A DNA stretch of 32,093 nucleotides from Candidatus Apopatocola equi (lineage in GTDB: Bacteria; Bacillota; Clostridia; Oscillospirales; Oscillospiraceae). Where the stretch lies: the NCBI GenBank assembly GCA_018065965.1, contig JAGHSH010000128.1, forward strand, positions 1 through 32,093, given 5' to 3'. A program made the position numbers and the translations under genes. Within the stretch, counting starts at the first letter, position 1; each line of letters starts with the position of its first letter. Under the pieces are notes generated by a model. That model was not told the DNA's origin. It worked only from the letters and a program-made list of their open reading frames with translations, and made no database searches. Below, in pieces: positions 25,680 to 32,093 of the stretch.

Positions 25680-25918
25680 GGGGGTGTGAACGCGGTGAGG
25701 GAAATCCTTATTCTGAAGTACTGTCCAAAAAAAGTACTCTTTTTTTCTGAAAAGAATTTGCAATTTCCCTTCATTGTGTTCACCAATGTGGCCGTGGGTC
25801 GAGTGCAAACGTGACCCTAGTTCCGGTAACCGTATGTTTCGAAATATAGTTTAAAACAACGCCGCCATGTGCTGCGGTGTGGTATGTCAAGTATTTTTTA
25901 TAAAAAAGGAGTTATCAA
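25680..25918. other. Intergenic region between primase and DUF2815 genes
   Basis: No firm gene. A hairpin-prone tract AAAAAAAG-TACT-CTTTTTTT lies at 25728-25747 and could act as a terminator on either strand. A 39-codon GTG ORF (25695-25814) is possible but has no recognisable features. Confidence 0.4.
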
Positions 25919-26473
25919 ATGATTGCAACCAAAGTTGTCACCGGCGAGAGAACCCGGTGGTCTTATGTTCATGTGCTAGAGCCGCAGAGCATCAACGGCT
26001 CCAAGCCGAAATACTCCGTCTGCCTGTTGATCCCCAAGGAGGATCAGGCAACGGTGGATGCTATTCGTGAGGCAATCAGATTTGCCTATACCGCCGGGAA
26101 AGCTAAACTACAAGGGAATAGCAAAAGCGTTCCTCCTTTGGAAACCATCAAGACGCCTCTTCGTGACGGCGATGTGGAGCACCCGGGAGAACTGCCCTAT
26201 GCTAATTGCTTCTTCCTAAACGCTAACAACACCATCAGACCCCAAGTTGTAGATTCTGAATGCCGCCCCATTATGAATCAGGAAGACGTCTATTCCGGAT
26301 GCTACGGTCGTGCCAGCATCAGCTTCTATGCTTTTAATGTAAACGGGAACCGCGGTATCGCCTGTGGCTTGAACAGCCTTCAGAAGTTAAGCGACGGAGA
26401 TCGACTGGGCGGAGGACCGTCTTCTGCCGCGTTGGATTTCGGCGATATGATTTCTGATCCGCTGTTATTATGA
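25919..26473 (+). CDS. DUF2815 family phage protein (ssDNA-binding-like)
   Basis: A 184-residue protein of the DUF2815 family, which sits in replication modules of Firmicutes prophages and is thought to resemble T7 gp2.5-type single-strand-binding proteins. Seen: 'TGERTRWSYVHVLEPQSINGSKPKYSVCLLIPKED' (beta-strand rich N-terminus with the KYSVCLLIPK signature), 'LRDGDVEHPGELPYANCFFLNANN', 'EDVYSGCYGRASISFYAFNVNGNRGIACGLNSLQKLSDGDRLGG'. ATG 25919 has AAGGAG nine nt upstream. Next to the primase, a role in element replication is likely. It is followed 12 bp later by the KGG-type gene. Confidence 0.85.
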   Translation: MIATKVVTGERTRWSYVHVLEPQSINGSKPKYSVCLLIPKEDQATVDAIREAIRFAYTAGKAKLQGNSKSVPPLETIKTPLRDGDVEHPGELPYANCFFLNANNTIRPQVVDSECRPIMNQEDVYSGCYGRASISFYAFNVNGNRGIACGLNSLQKLSDGDRLGGGPSSAALDFGDMISDPLLL

Positions 26474-26485
26474 AGGAGGAGACCT

Positions 26486-26920
26486 ATGCCATCTGACAAC
26501 ACTGCCAATCTTCGTCAGTACCGCAACCCTTTAAGCCCGGAGGAAGCCCGTGAAAACGGCCGTAAGGGCGGTTTGGCATCCGGTGAATCACGCCGTCGCC
26601 GCAAAGCCATGCGGGATGTCCTCTCCAACCTTATGACGGCAGAGGTCACTGAACCGGAGCTGAAAGAGCTTCTGGAGGCTTGTGGACTGCCTGCAACGCA
26701 GGAGGCAGCAATCTGCTTTGCCGCGGTGAAACGTGCCCAGAGAGGAGATATTGAGGCCTGCCGCTTTGTGCGGGACACGTTGGGCGAAAAGCCTGTTACA
26801 GGCGTATCCGTTGCACCGCTGTATGAGCTCACAGCCGAAGAACTGAAACGAATAGACATGTCCCAATATTCTGACGCTGAGCTGCTCCTGATGATTGAGC
26901 AGGCAGAAGAAGTGCGATAA
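26486..26920 (+). CDS. Small KGG-type phage/element protein of unknown function
   Basis: A 144-residue, basic-to-acidic protein. The N-terminus has 'LSPEEARENGRKGGLASGESRRRRKAMRDVLSNLM', a pattern common to small DNA-binding or terminase-small-subunit-like phage proteins (a KGG repeat followed by a basic patch). The middle 'ACGLPATQEAAICFAAVKRAQRGDIEACRFVRDTLGEKP' is helical, and the C-terminus is acidic. ATG 26486 has AAGGAGGAG seven nt upstream. It is probably co-transcribed with the DUF2815 gene. A small-terminase role is only a guess, since no large terminase is nearby. Confidence 0.65.
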   Translation: MPSDNTANLRQYRNPLSPEEARENGRKGGLASGESRRRRKAMRDVLSNLMTAEVTEPELKELLEACGLPATQEAAICFAAVKRAQRGDIEACRFVRDTLGEKPVTGVSVAPLYELTAEELKRIDMSQYSDAELLLMIEQAEEVR

Positions 26921-26960
26921 AAAACCGGACCCCCACGACCATGAAGGCTGTGGGGGCCTT
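26921..26960. terminator. Bidirectional terminator between the KGG-type gene and the integrase
   Basis: Stem CCCCCAC (26930-26936) / GTGGGGG (26950-26956) with an imperfect upper stem, and A run AAAAAA upstream (T run for the minus strand) and CCTTTC downstream. It sits between two convergent genes and is stronger for the minus strand. Confidence 0.75.
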
Positions 26961-26971
26961 TCTGCATTATC

Positions 26972-28174
26972 TCACAGGTTCAGGGCGGCAGCAAGACCGT
27001 TGGCTGCGCTCTTCATCCGTGTCATATCCGTGGAAACATAGAAGTTCAAAGTGGTGCTGGCATCTGTGTGACCGAGGATCTCCTGCACGCTCTTGATATC
27101 CGCACCGCTACTGAGGAGCAGAGTGGCACAAGTGTGACGGAGATCGTGGGGGGACATATCCGGCAGACCGTGGGTCTCCATGAAGCGCTTCACTCTGTGG
27201 GTCACGGCACCGGGATCGCGGGGAAGTAGACCGGCATCATCGGCAGGGAAGAGAAGGTGATCATCGGCTGCGGCGCTCCGAAGCTGCTTCAGTTCCTCCG
27301 CTACGAAGGGCATGAGCGGGACTTCGCGGATGCTGTTGGCGGTCTTGGGTGTGCTGACTTCTATCCCGTGTGCCTTAGTTTTCATCACACTCCGGCGCAC
27401 CTCAATCACCAGCGTATCGAAATGAATGTCCCGCCACTGCAGCCCGAGCAGCTCTCCCCGCCGGACGCCGGTGGTGATCATCAGGTAGAGCATGCAGCGA
27501 AACTCAAGCTCCAAAGCAGGGAGAAGAGAAATGAAACGGGAAGCATCCTCCTGTGAGAGTGCATTGACTTTTTTTCGTGTGAGCTTGGGGCAGCTGATTT
27601 TGCTCATAGGGTTCTTGATAATCAACTCCAGCTCCATGGCATACTGAAAGACCTGTACTAACACGCAATAGCAGTGGCGGATCGTCACGTCCCCTATGGG
27701 CTTCCCTTGCGGACTGCGGTACTCGGTGCGCAGGTAGGTGAAGAAGGCCTTCAGATCGGTTATGGTGAGATCTGCAATGTCATGCCCACGGAAGTACTCG
27801 ACCACGATCCGCGTGACGGAGCGGTAGAACTCTACGGTGGAGGGCTTGCGGCTGCCGTCTTCAACGCAGTCGGGAAACCAAATCTGCTCCGTAAAGGCGG
27901 CAAACTCTGTGGGACGGGTAGACAGGGATGCTAATTCGGTGGGAGCGGGACCGTGATTCAGCAGGGACTCCTCATACTCCCGGCGCATCGTCTTCTCCCA
28001 CTGACCCGCTGCGGCTTTTGCTGCACGTTCCGCTTTGGACGGGGACATACCGTCGGGAATTTTCCATGAGGTACTGCGAACAATCTGCTTCCCGGCATCG
28101 TCCCTGGCGACGCAGGTACGAAAGTGATAGGAATAATTTTTGCCGTTTTTCTTGTAGAGGGTGATGGTTGCCAT
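26972..28174 (-). CDS. int: Tyrosine recombinase / integrase of the element
   Basis: A 400-residue phage-type integrase. The N-terminus 'ITLYKKNGKNYSYHFRTC' is an arm-binding-type beta fold. The core-binding SAM-like domain covers 'FAAFTEQIWFPDC' to 'AMELELIIKNP'. The catalytic domain has Arg I in 'TTGVRRGELLGLQW', Lys in 'VSTPKTANSIREVPL', His-x-x-Arg in 'SPHDLRHTCATLLLSSG', and His plus Tyr in 'LGHTDASTTLNFYVS'. All catalytic residues are present. ATG 28174 is chosen (GGAAAGG 11 nt upstream); the frame extends to TTG 28210. It lies 164 bp from the right tRNA copy. It should catalyse site-specific integration at tRNA-Leu. The right arm repeat is 40 bp upstream of its start, so it may autoregulate. 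Confidence 0.93.
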   Translation of the reverse strand: MATITLYKKNGKNYSYHFRTCVARDDAGKQIVRSTSWKIPDGMSPSKAERAAKAAAGQWEKTMRREYEESLLNHGPAPTELASLSTRPTEFAAFTEQIWFPDCVEDGSRKPSTVEFYRSVTRIVVEYFRGHDIADLTITDLKAFFTYLRTEYRSPQGKPIGDVTIRHCYCVLVQVFQYAMELELIIKNPMSKISCPKLTRKKVNALSQEDASRFISLLPALELEFRCMLYLMITTGVRRGELLGLQWRDIHFDTLVIEVRRSVMKTKAHGIEVSTPKTANSIREVPLMPFVAEELKQLRSAAADDHLLFPADDAGLLPRDPGAVTHRVKRFMETHGLPDMSPHDLRHTCATLLLSSGADIKSVQEILGHTDASTTLNFYVSTDMTRMKSAANGLAAALNL

Positions 28175-28213
28175 AGCTGTGCTGACCTTTCCGTTCCCGG
28201 AAAATGCCAAGGA

Positions 28214-28248
28214 ATTCGGACAGCCTGTTACAAACGGTGTTACAAATG
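28214..28248. repeat. Right arm-type direct repeat (putative integrase binding site)
   Basis: Partner of 9691-9725: 35 bp, three mismatches, same orientation, two TGTTACAAA iterons. It lies between the integrase start and the right att repeat, over the likely integrase promoter region. Confidence 0.75.
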
Positions 28249-28292
28249 GGACGAAATCAGCGCCAGAGAGAGCTGCAACTCCGCGTCACCGC

Positions 28293-28430
28293 AAACAAAA
28301 AAGCCTTGAAACCGTTGAAGTTTCAAGGCTTTTACGATGGCGCGCGAGGGGGGACTCGAACCCCCACGTCCGGAGTGGACACTAGAACCTGAATCTAGCG
28401 AGTCTACAAATTCCACCACTCGCGCGTGTC
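28293..28430. repeat. Right copy of 138-bp direct repeat (att region, element right boundary)
   Basis: Same as 9445-9582 with four differences. The tRNA terminator within it is perfect in this copy (GCCTTGAAAC/GTTTCAAGGC, minus strand, 28303-28330), unlike the left copy with one G-U pair. Confidence 0.9.
28338..28425 (-). pseudogene. Degenerate tRNA-Leu (CAG) copy at the right att site
   Basis: Same 88-nt tRNA-Leu as at 9490-9577, but with two changes at key positions. G18 of the invariant D-loop GG pair is T (28408 is A on the plus strand), and the discriminator base 73 is G instead of A (28341 is C), which is an identity element for leucyl-tRNA synthetase. The stems and the CAG anticodon are intact. 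It still has a very strong chromosomal promoter, so it may be transcribed, but it is probably poorly charged and misfolded. A tRNA caller would probably list it as a tRNA. Confidence 0.75.
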
Positions 28431-28439
28431 AGCCTGGTA

Positions 28440-28468
28440 ATAATAGCACCGGGACAAATTTTTGTCAA
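28440..28468 (-). promoter_or_regulatory. Strong promoter for the right tRNA-Leu copy
   Basis: On the minus strand TTGACA (28463-28468), 17 bp, TATTAT (28440-28445), 15 bp before the tRNA 5' end. It is outside the repeat and therefore probably the original chromosomal tRNA promoter. Confidence 0.8.
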
Positions 28469-28506
28469 TAGGTTTCGAAAAAGTTTTTTTGTTTTTTCGC
28501 TGCGCC

Positions 28507-28535
28507 TTGCCAAGGCCGGGAAGCCATGTTACAAT
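28507..28535 (+). promoter_or_regulatory. Promoter for the nucleotidyltransferase gene
   Basis: TTGCCA (28507-28512), 17 bp, TACAAT (28530-28535), 34 bp before the ATG. Confidence 0.6.
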
Positions 28536-28568
28536 GCTGTTAATCCTAACAGAAAGGTCAAAAAACCT

Positions 28569-29312
28569 ATGAATAAACCGATCAAGGCTATCATTCTTGC
28601 CGCCGGCAAGGGCAAGCGGCTCCAGCAGGAGGGCGTGGACGCCCCCAAGGTCATGCGCCTGGCTGCCGGAGAGCCTCTGCTGCGCCATGTGCTCAACGCC
28701 CTGCGCTTCATTCCTCAGGAGGATGTGATGCTGGTGCTGGGCTACAAGAAGGAGCAGGTGCTTGCCGCCTTCCCGGAATACCACTGGGCGGAGCAGGCGG
28801 AGCAGCTGGGCACCGGCCATGCCGCCATGTGCGGTCTGCGCGAGCTGGGCGATTTTGAGGGCGATGTGCTGGTCTGCGCCGGAGATATGCCCCTGCTCCG
28901 GCAGGAGACCTATGAGGCGCTGCTGGCCGAGCACCGCACCGCAAACAACGCCTGCACCGTGCTTACCGGCACTGCCGACATCCCCTCCAAGGGCTACGGC
29001 CGCATCCTCCGGGATGAGAACGGCGCCTTCCTCACCGTGGTGGAGGACAAAGACTGCACCCCCGAGCAGGCTGAGATCCGGGAGCTGAACACCGCTACCT
29101 ATGCCTTTGACGCCGCCGCCCTCCGGGAGGCGCTCACCCATGTGCGCAACGAAAATGCTCAGGGCGAGTACTACCTGACCGAGGTGCCTGCCATCCTCAT
29201 GGAGCAGGGCAGAAAGGTGGGCGTGGGCTGCCGCCATCTGGGGCTGGAGATCATCGGCGTGAATACCCCCGAGCAGCTCTCGCAGGTGGAAAAGGCTCTG
29301 CAGGAGGGCTGA
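28569..29312 (+). CDS. GlmU-type sugar nucleotidyltransferase domain protein (UDP-GlcNAc pyrophosphorylase-like)
   Basis: A 247-residue cytoplasmic nucleotidyltransferase. It starts with the family signature 'AIILAAGKGKRLQQEGVDAPKVM' (nucleotide-binding GxGxR...PK), then 'EQLGTGHAAMCGL' (the GTGHA loop of GlmU N-domains), 'CAGDMPLLRQETY' (metal-binding Asp), 'GYGRILRDENGAFLTVVEDKDC', and 'ELNTATYAFD' with 'GEYYLTEVPAIL'. It corresponds to the uridyltransferase half of GlmU only; the left-handed beta-helix acetyltransferase half is absent, so it is not a full bifunctional GlmU. It probably makes a UDP- or NDP-sugar for the cell envelope. It is monocistronic, with a terminator at 29343. Confidence 0.82.
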   Translation: MNKPIKAIILAAGKGKRLQQEGVDAPKVMRLAAGEPLLRHVLNALRFIPQEDVMLVLGYKKEQVLAAFPEYHWAEQAEQLGTGHAAMCGLRELGDFEGDVLVCAGDMPLLRQETYEALLAEHRTANNACTVLTGTADIPSKGYGRILRDENGAFLTVVEDKDCTPEQAEIRELNTATYAFDAAALREALTHVRNENAQGEYYLTEVPAILMEQGRKVGVGCRHLGLEIIGVNTPEQLSQVEKALQEG

Positions 29313-29342
29313 GGCTCGCGCCGCTTCCCCCTGAAAACTGAA

Positions 29343-29385
29343 AAGGGTTCGCTGCAAAACGAATGATTGCAGCGAACCCTTGTTT
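29343..29385. terminator. Strong bidirectional terminator between convergent genes
   Basis: A perfect 15-bp stem, AAGGGTTCGCTGCAA (29343-29357) / TTGCAGCGAACCCTT (29367-29381), with a 9-nt loop. Confidence 0.88.
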
Positions 29386-29423
29386 ATTTCATCTGTTCCC
29401 CAACACCGCGGGGGACGCAGAGA

Positions 29424-30344
29424 TCAGATAACGAAGTTTTCCGGATAGTGCTTGCTGAGCTGCAGAGATTTGAGCACATCCTCCTCGCAGCTCTCGAAGG
29501 CCTTGTCCTCCACCTCGATGCAGGCGAAGCCCTTGTAGCGGATATCCGTAAGGGCGGAGACGAACCGGCCCCAGTCTACGTCGCCCAGACCGGGCAGCTT
29601 GGGGCTCATGTAGTCCAGCGGATAGGCCATGGTACCCACACGCGCGAGCTTTTCGGGATAGAGCTTGATGTCCTTGAAGTGGACATGGAAGACCTTGTCC
29701 CTGAACTCATAGAGGGGAGCAATGTAATCGGCCATCTGCCAGACAAAGTGACTGGGGTCATAGTTGATGCCCAGCGCATCGCTGGGGAGAATTGCAAAGA
29801 CCTGCTGCCAGCGGTCGGGGGTAGTCATGAGATTCTGTCCGCCTGGCCACTGGTCACGGGTGAAGAGCATGGGGCAGTTCTCGATGGCGATCTTCACGCC
29901 CAGCTCCTCCGCCAGCGCGATGATGGGGGGCCAGATCTCCTTTACCAGCTCCAGATTCTCCTCCACGGTCCTGGTCTGATCGCGGCCGATGAAGGTGGTG
30001 ACCATGTTCACGCCCAGCCGGGCGCTGGCGCGGATCACGTTCTTCAGGTGCTCCACGTTGTGGGTGCGCTTCTCGAGATCGCCGTCCATGGTGTTGGGAT
30101 AGAAGGCCAGAGAGGAGATCTCCACGCCGCTCTTCGCGGCATAGTCCAGAAGGTGGGCGGCGTAAGCGCCGTCCTCCAGCACACGCTCCACATCGATGTG
30201 GCTCACACCGGCGTAGCGGCGCTCGGCCTTGCCGGCGGGCCAGCAGGCCACCTCCGCGCAGGTAAAGCCCATGGCAGAGAGCGTGTCCATCATTTTTTCA
30301 TAATCGTACTGCTCCAAAATTGCGGTAACAAGACCAAGCTTCAT
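29424..30344 (-). CDS. Sugar phosphate isomerase/epimerase-type TIM barrel (AP endonuclease 2 family)
   Basis: A 306-residue xylose-isomerase-like TIM-barrel protein. Seen: 'KLGLVTAILEQYDYEKMMDTLSAMGFTCAEVACWP' (first barrel strand and helix), 'ISSLAFYPN', 'VTTFIGRD', 'GVKIAIENCPM' (metal-binding Glu), 'LGINYDPSHFVWQ' (Asp and His ligands), 'VFHVHFKDIKL' (His ligand) and 'GFACIEVEDKAFE' (Glu ligand). The family isomerises or epimerises keto-sugars and inosose-type compounds. ATG 30344 has GGAGG eight nt upstream, and the frame's ATG at 30362 lies before that SD. It is divergent from the Gfo/Idh/MocA gene, which suggests a shared sugar or polyol pathway. The precise substrate is not known. Confidence 0.85.
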   Translation of the reverse strand: MKLGLVTAILEQYDYEKMMDTLSAMGFTCAEVACWPAGKAERRYAGVSHIDVERVLEDGAYAAHLLDYAAKSGVEISSLAFYPNTMDGDLEKRTHNVEHLKNVIRASARLGVNMVTTFIGRDQTRTVEENLELVKEIWPPIIALAEELGVKIAIENCPMLFTRDQWPGGQNLMTTPDRWQQVFAILPSDALGINYDPSHFVWQMADYIAPLYEFRDKVFHVHFKDIKLYPEKLARVGTMAYPLDYMSPKLPGLGDVDWGRFVSALTDIRYKGFACIEVEDKAFESCEEDVLKSLQLSKHYPENFVI

Positions 30345-30686
30345 GCGTTTATCCTCCGACATTCCGGGTCTGCGCCCTTTTAAGGCTATGGTAACGGCCT
30401 TTTACGGATTTGTCAAGGCTAAACCGCTGCTTTGAAACTGCCTGACGGTGTGATTTATGAGCGTCTGACCGGTTATTCATCAGGGTGTTATATCTCTGCT
30501 GCCGATTCCGAGACTGTATTGTGTATTGCGTACAAAATCCCTTTGGAAAAATATGCACAAAGCAGATTTTAGATAAATCATCGGAACTTCTGTTGACTTT
30601 CGCGGCTGAAAAGGGATATAGTAAAGTGCTCGAGCGGCGGACAGTCACCGCACGCATCGGAAGAAAAGAAACGGGAGAGTGTTTTC
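30345..30686. promoter_or_regulatory. Divergent promoter region between isomerase and dehydrogenase genes
   Basis: No gene supported. A minus-strand promoter TTGACA (30411-30416), 17 bp, TACCAT (30388-30393) serves the isomerase. A plus-strand promoter TTGACT (30593-30598), 18 bp, TATAGT (30617-30622) serves the dehydrogenase. The ~180 bp between them could hold regulator sites, but I found no strong palindrome. A short ORF at 30485-30742 has no features. Confidence 0.6.
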
Positions 30687-31721
30687 ATGAAGGTCGGCAT
30701 TATCGGCTGCGGCTCCATTGCAAAGCAGCGTCACGGCTATGAGTATTTTCACAAGGACGGCGTGGAGATCGGCGGCTTCTATGACCGCATGACGGAACGC
30801 GCTGAAAATCTCGTGGGTCTCTACGGAGGCAGGATCTATGCCAGCGTGGAGGAAATGCTTGCCGATGCGTCCATTGACGCGGTTTCCGTCTGTGTGGCAA
30901 ACGCCGCCCACGCGGAGATCACGATCGCTGCGCTGAATGCCGGGAAGCATGTCCTCTGCGAGAAGCCCATGGCCGTTTCCGAGCAGGAATGCGAGGCTAT
31001 GGTCGCCGCTGCGAAAAAGAACGGCAAGCGCCTGATGATCGGCCACAACCAGCGTCTTTCTCCCGCCCACAAACGCGCCAAGGAGCTGCTGAGCGAGGGC
31101 CGCATGGGCCGCGTGCTCACCTTCCAGTCCACCTTCGGCCACAAGGGTCCCGAGATGTGGTCGGCAGATCAGGGCAACCACACCTGGTTCTTCCGCAAGG
31201 CGGACGCCTCCTTCGGCTCCATGGCCGACCTGGGCATCCATAAGCTCGATCTGGTGCGCTACCTGGTGGGCAGTGAGATCACGAGCGTGTTTTCCACCAT
31301 GTCCGTGCTGGACAAGAAGCTCCCCGACGGCAGCCCCATCGAGGTGGACGACAACTCCGTGGAGGTGCTGCAGTTCGCAAACGGCACCGTGGGCACCGTG
31401 ACCACCAGCTGGACCTACTACGGCGAGGAGTGCAATGCCACCGTTCTCTATTGCGAGAAGGGCATTATGAAGCTCTATGCCGACCCCGAATATTCCCTGC
31501 AGATCGTCAATGCCGACGGCAGCACGGAGCGCTACGCCCTTGACCGGATGCAGACCAACGACGATGAGCAGATGAGCTCCTCCGGTGTGATCGACGAATT
31601 TGTGGACGCCATTCTGGAGGATCGCCCCAGCATTCTGGACGCAGAGGACATCCTCCGCTCCATGAAGGCCGTGTTCGCCTGCCTGCGCTCTGCCGAGGTG
31701 CAGAAGCCCGTGCAGCCCTGA
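30687..31721 (+). CDS. Gfo/Idh/MocA family NAD(P)-dependent oxidoreductase
   Basis: A 344-residue protein. The N-terminal Rossmann fold is 'MKVGIIGCGSIAKQRHGYEYFH' (GxGxxA-like), then 'VSVCVANAAHAEITIAALNAGKHVLCEKPMAV', which contains the family EKP motif with the catalytic-region Lys. The C-terminal alpha/beta domain has 'IGHNQRLSPAHKRAKELL', 'FGSMADLGIHKLDLVRYLVG' (the conserved DxxxHxxD-like catalytic motif with His) and a beta-sheet interface. These enzymes oxidise sugars or polyols such as myo-inositol or glucosides. ATG 30687 has GGGAGAG eight nt upstream. Next to the isomerase and a sugar-type binding lipoprotein, it probably belongs to a sugar or inositol catabolic set. Confidence 0.9.
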   Translation: MKVGIIGCGSIAKQRHGYEYFHKDGVEIGGFYDRMTERAENLVGLYGGRIYASVEEMLADASIDAVSVCVANAAHAEITIAALNAGKHVLCEKPMAVSEQECEAMVAAAKKNGKRLMIGHNQRLSPAHKRAKELLSEGRMGRVLTFQSTFGHKGPEMWSADQGNHTWFFRKADASFGSMADLGIHKLDLVRYLVGSEITSVFSTMSVLDKKLPDGSPIEVDDNSVEVLQFANGTVGTVTTSWTYYGEECNATVLYCEKGIMKLYADPEYSLQIVNADGSTERYALDRMQTNDDEQMSSSGVIDEFVDAILEDRPSILDAEDILRSMKAVFACLRSAEVQKPVQP

Positions 31722-31743
31722 GGGCGCGGACAAAACCGTTATT

Positions 31744-31778
31744 ACCCGCTTCGGCGGATAATATAAAACAAATTTTTT
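31744..31778 (+). other. UUCG hairpin before the binding-protein gene
   Basis: CCGC-TTCG-GCGG at 31746-31757, an extra-stable tetraloop hairpin, followed 15 bp later by a TTTTTT tract. It could be a weak terminator or attenuator between the dehydrogenase and the importer gene. Confidence 0.4.
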
Positions 31779-31794
31779 GGAGGAATACCAAACA

Positions 31795-32093
31795 ATGAAG
31801 AAGTTCATCGCAATGCTTCTTGCTCTCGTGATGGTCCTCTCCCTGTGCGCCTGCGGCGGCACCAAGGAAGAGACCAAGACCGAGGAGCCCGCTGCTGAGG
31901 AAAGCGCTGCCGAGGCTCCCGCCGAGACCGCCGGTACCCTGTATGTCATGGGCCCCACTCCCGACCACGGCTGGACTGCTCAGGCCGGCGCTTACGCCGA
32001 TGCCAAGTGCGCCGAGATCACCGCTGCCGGCCAGTACAAGGCCGTCTACATGGCCGCCTCCTCCGGTGAGGAGCAGGTCGACCAGGTCAACAC
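31795..32093 (+). CDS. Sugar-type ABC transporter substrate-binding lipoprotein (3' cut by window)
   Basis: The first 99 codons of a binding lipoprotein. The signal peptide MKKFIAMLLALVMVLSLCAC ends in a lipobox Cys, then an acidic Glu/Ala/Thr-rich linker (to about residue 45). The beginning of a Peripla_BP_4 (RbsB/XylF-type) fold follows: 'LYVMGPTPDHGWTAQAGAYADAKCAEI' and 'ASSGEEQVDQVN'. The pattern 'DHGWTAQAGAYA' is typical of sugar-binding members. ATG 31795 has GGAGG about 11 nt upstream. It is downstream of the dehydrogenase, suggesting uptake of the substrate that enzyme handles. The remaining importer genes would be to the right. Confidence 0.85.
   Translation, partial: MKKFIAMLLALVMVLSLCACGGTKEETKTEEPAAEESAAEAPAETAGTLYVMGPTPDHGWTAQAGAYADAKCAEITAAGQYKAVYMAASSGEEQVDQVN

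Larger units (their letters stand above)
9490..28425. mobile_element. Integrative element carrying type I-C CRISPR-Cas, inserted at tRNA-Leu(CAG)
   Basis: The unit is 18,848 bp, measured between matching positions of the flanking 138-bp direct repeats that contain tRNA-Leu. Supporting signs are a tyrosine recombinase gene at the right end facing inwards, a 35-bp near-identical arm-like direct repeat just inside each end, lower G+C than both flanks, and phage-type primase, DUF2815 and KGG-type genes. The cargo is a complete type I-C cas operon and a 55-repeat array. No structural, packaging, relaxase or conjugation genes are visible, so it resembles a phage satellite or a replicating integrative element dependent on a helper. 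The exact crossover base cannot be set; it most likely lies in 9494-9559 / 28342-28407. Confidence 0.85.

Noticed and set aside
25695..25814. 39-codon GTG ORF after the primase gene
   Set aside because: A G-rich SD-like tract is near, but the peptide has no recognisable features and overlaps a hairpin-prone A/T tract; too weak to annotate.
9490..28425. Toxin-antitoxin, restriction-modification or relaxase genes in the element
   Set aside because: Looked for in all substantial ORFs; none shows the relevant motifs.
30485..30742. 85-codon ORF in the divergent promoter region
   Set aside because: Overlaps the dehydrogenase promoter and start; no SD and no family resemblance.

Overview
The window looks like chromosome from a fairly GC-rich gut-type Clostridia (Oscillospiraceae-like Firmicute). 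The signs are strong AGGAGG-type ribosome sites, LCAC-type lipoprotein signals, sigma-A promoters (TTGACA/TATAAT-like) and a single cluster of accessory DNA with more A+T than its flanks. The assignment is inference from style; no 16S or marker gene is present.

Left chromosomal flank (1-9440): the 3' end of a DUF2726-type helicase/nuclease gene, a GPH/MelB-type sugar symporter, then an operon for a branched-chain-amino-acid-type ABC importer (binding lipoprotein, two permeases, two ATPases) ending in an M20 amidohydrolase. A ketopantoate-reductase-like gene follows with its own promoter. The operon probably imports an amino acid, peptide or N-acyl compound that the M20 enzyme cleaves.

Central accessory region (about 9490-28425): an 18,848-bp insertion bounded by two copies of a tRNA-Leu(CAG) gene. 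The two copies lie in a 138-bp direct repeat with four mismatches. Just inside each end is a 35-bp near-identical direct repeat that looks like an integrase arm site, and a tyrosine recombinase gene sits at the right end. The cargo is a complete type I-C CRISPR-Cas locus (cas3, cas5c, cas8c, cas7, cas4, cas1, cas2) plus a 55-repeat array. Beyond it are an unrecognised 483-aa protein read towards the array and a phage-satellite-like replication module (primase/SF3 helicase, DUF2815 protein, a small KGG-type protein). No capsid, portal, tail or conjugation gene is visible, so this resembles a replicating satellite or integrative element that carries a full immune system.

Three details stand out. 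First, Cas1 has Tyr where the conserved metal-binding His is expected. Second, the left tRNA copy is canonical, while the right copy has lost both G18 and the A73 discriminator, so a crossover between those positions would leave no intact copy on the chromosome after excision. Third, cas3 is separated from the Cascade genes by a 14-bp hairpin that overlaps a new promoter.

Right chromosomal flank (28426-32093): a short GlmU-type nucleotidyltransferase, a sugar isomerase/epimerase-type TIM barrel (minus strand), a divergent Gfo/Idh/MocA dehydrogenase, and the start of a sugar-binding lipoprotein cut by the window edge. These last three look like a sugar or polyol uptake and catabolism locus.
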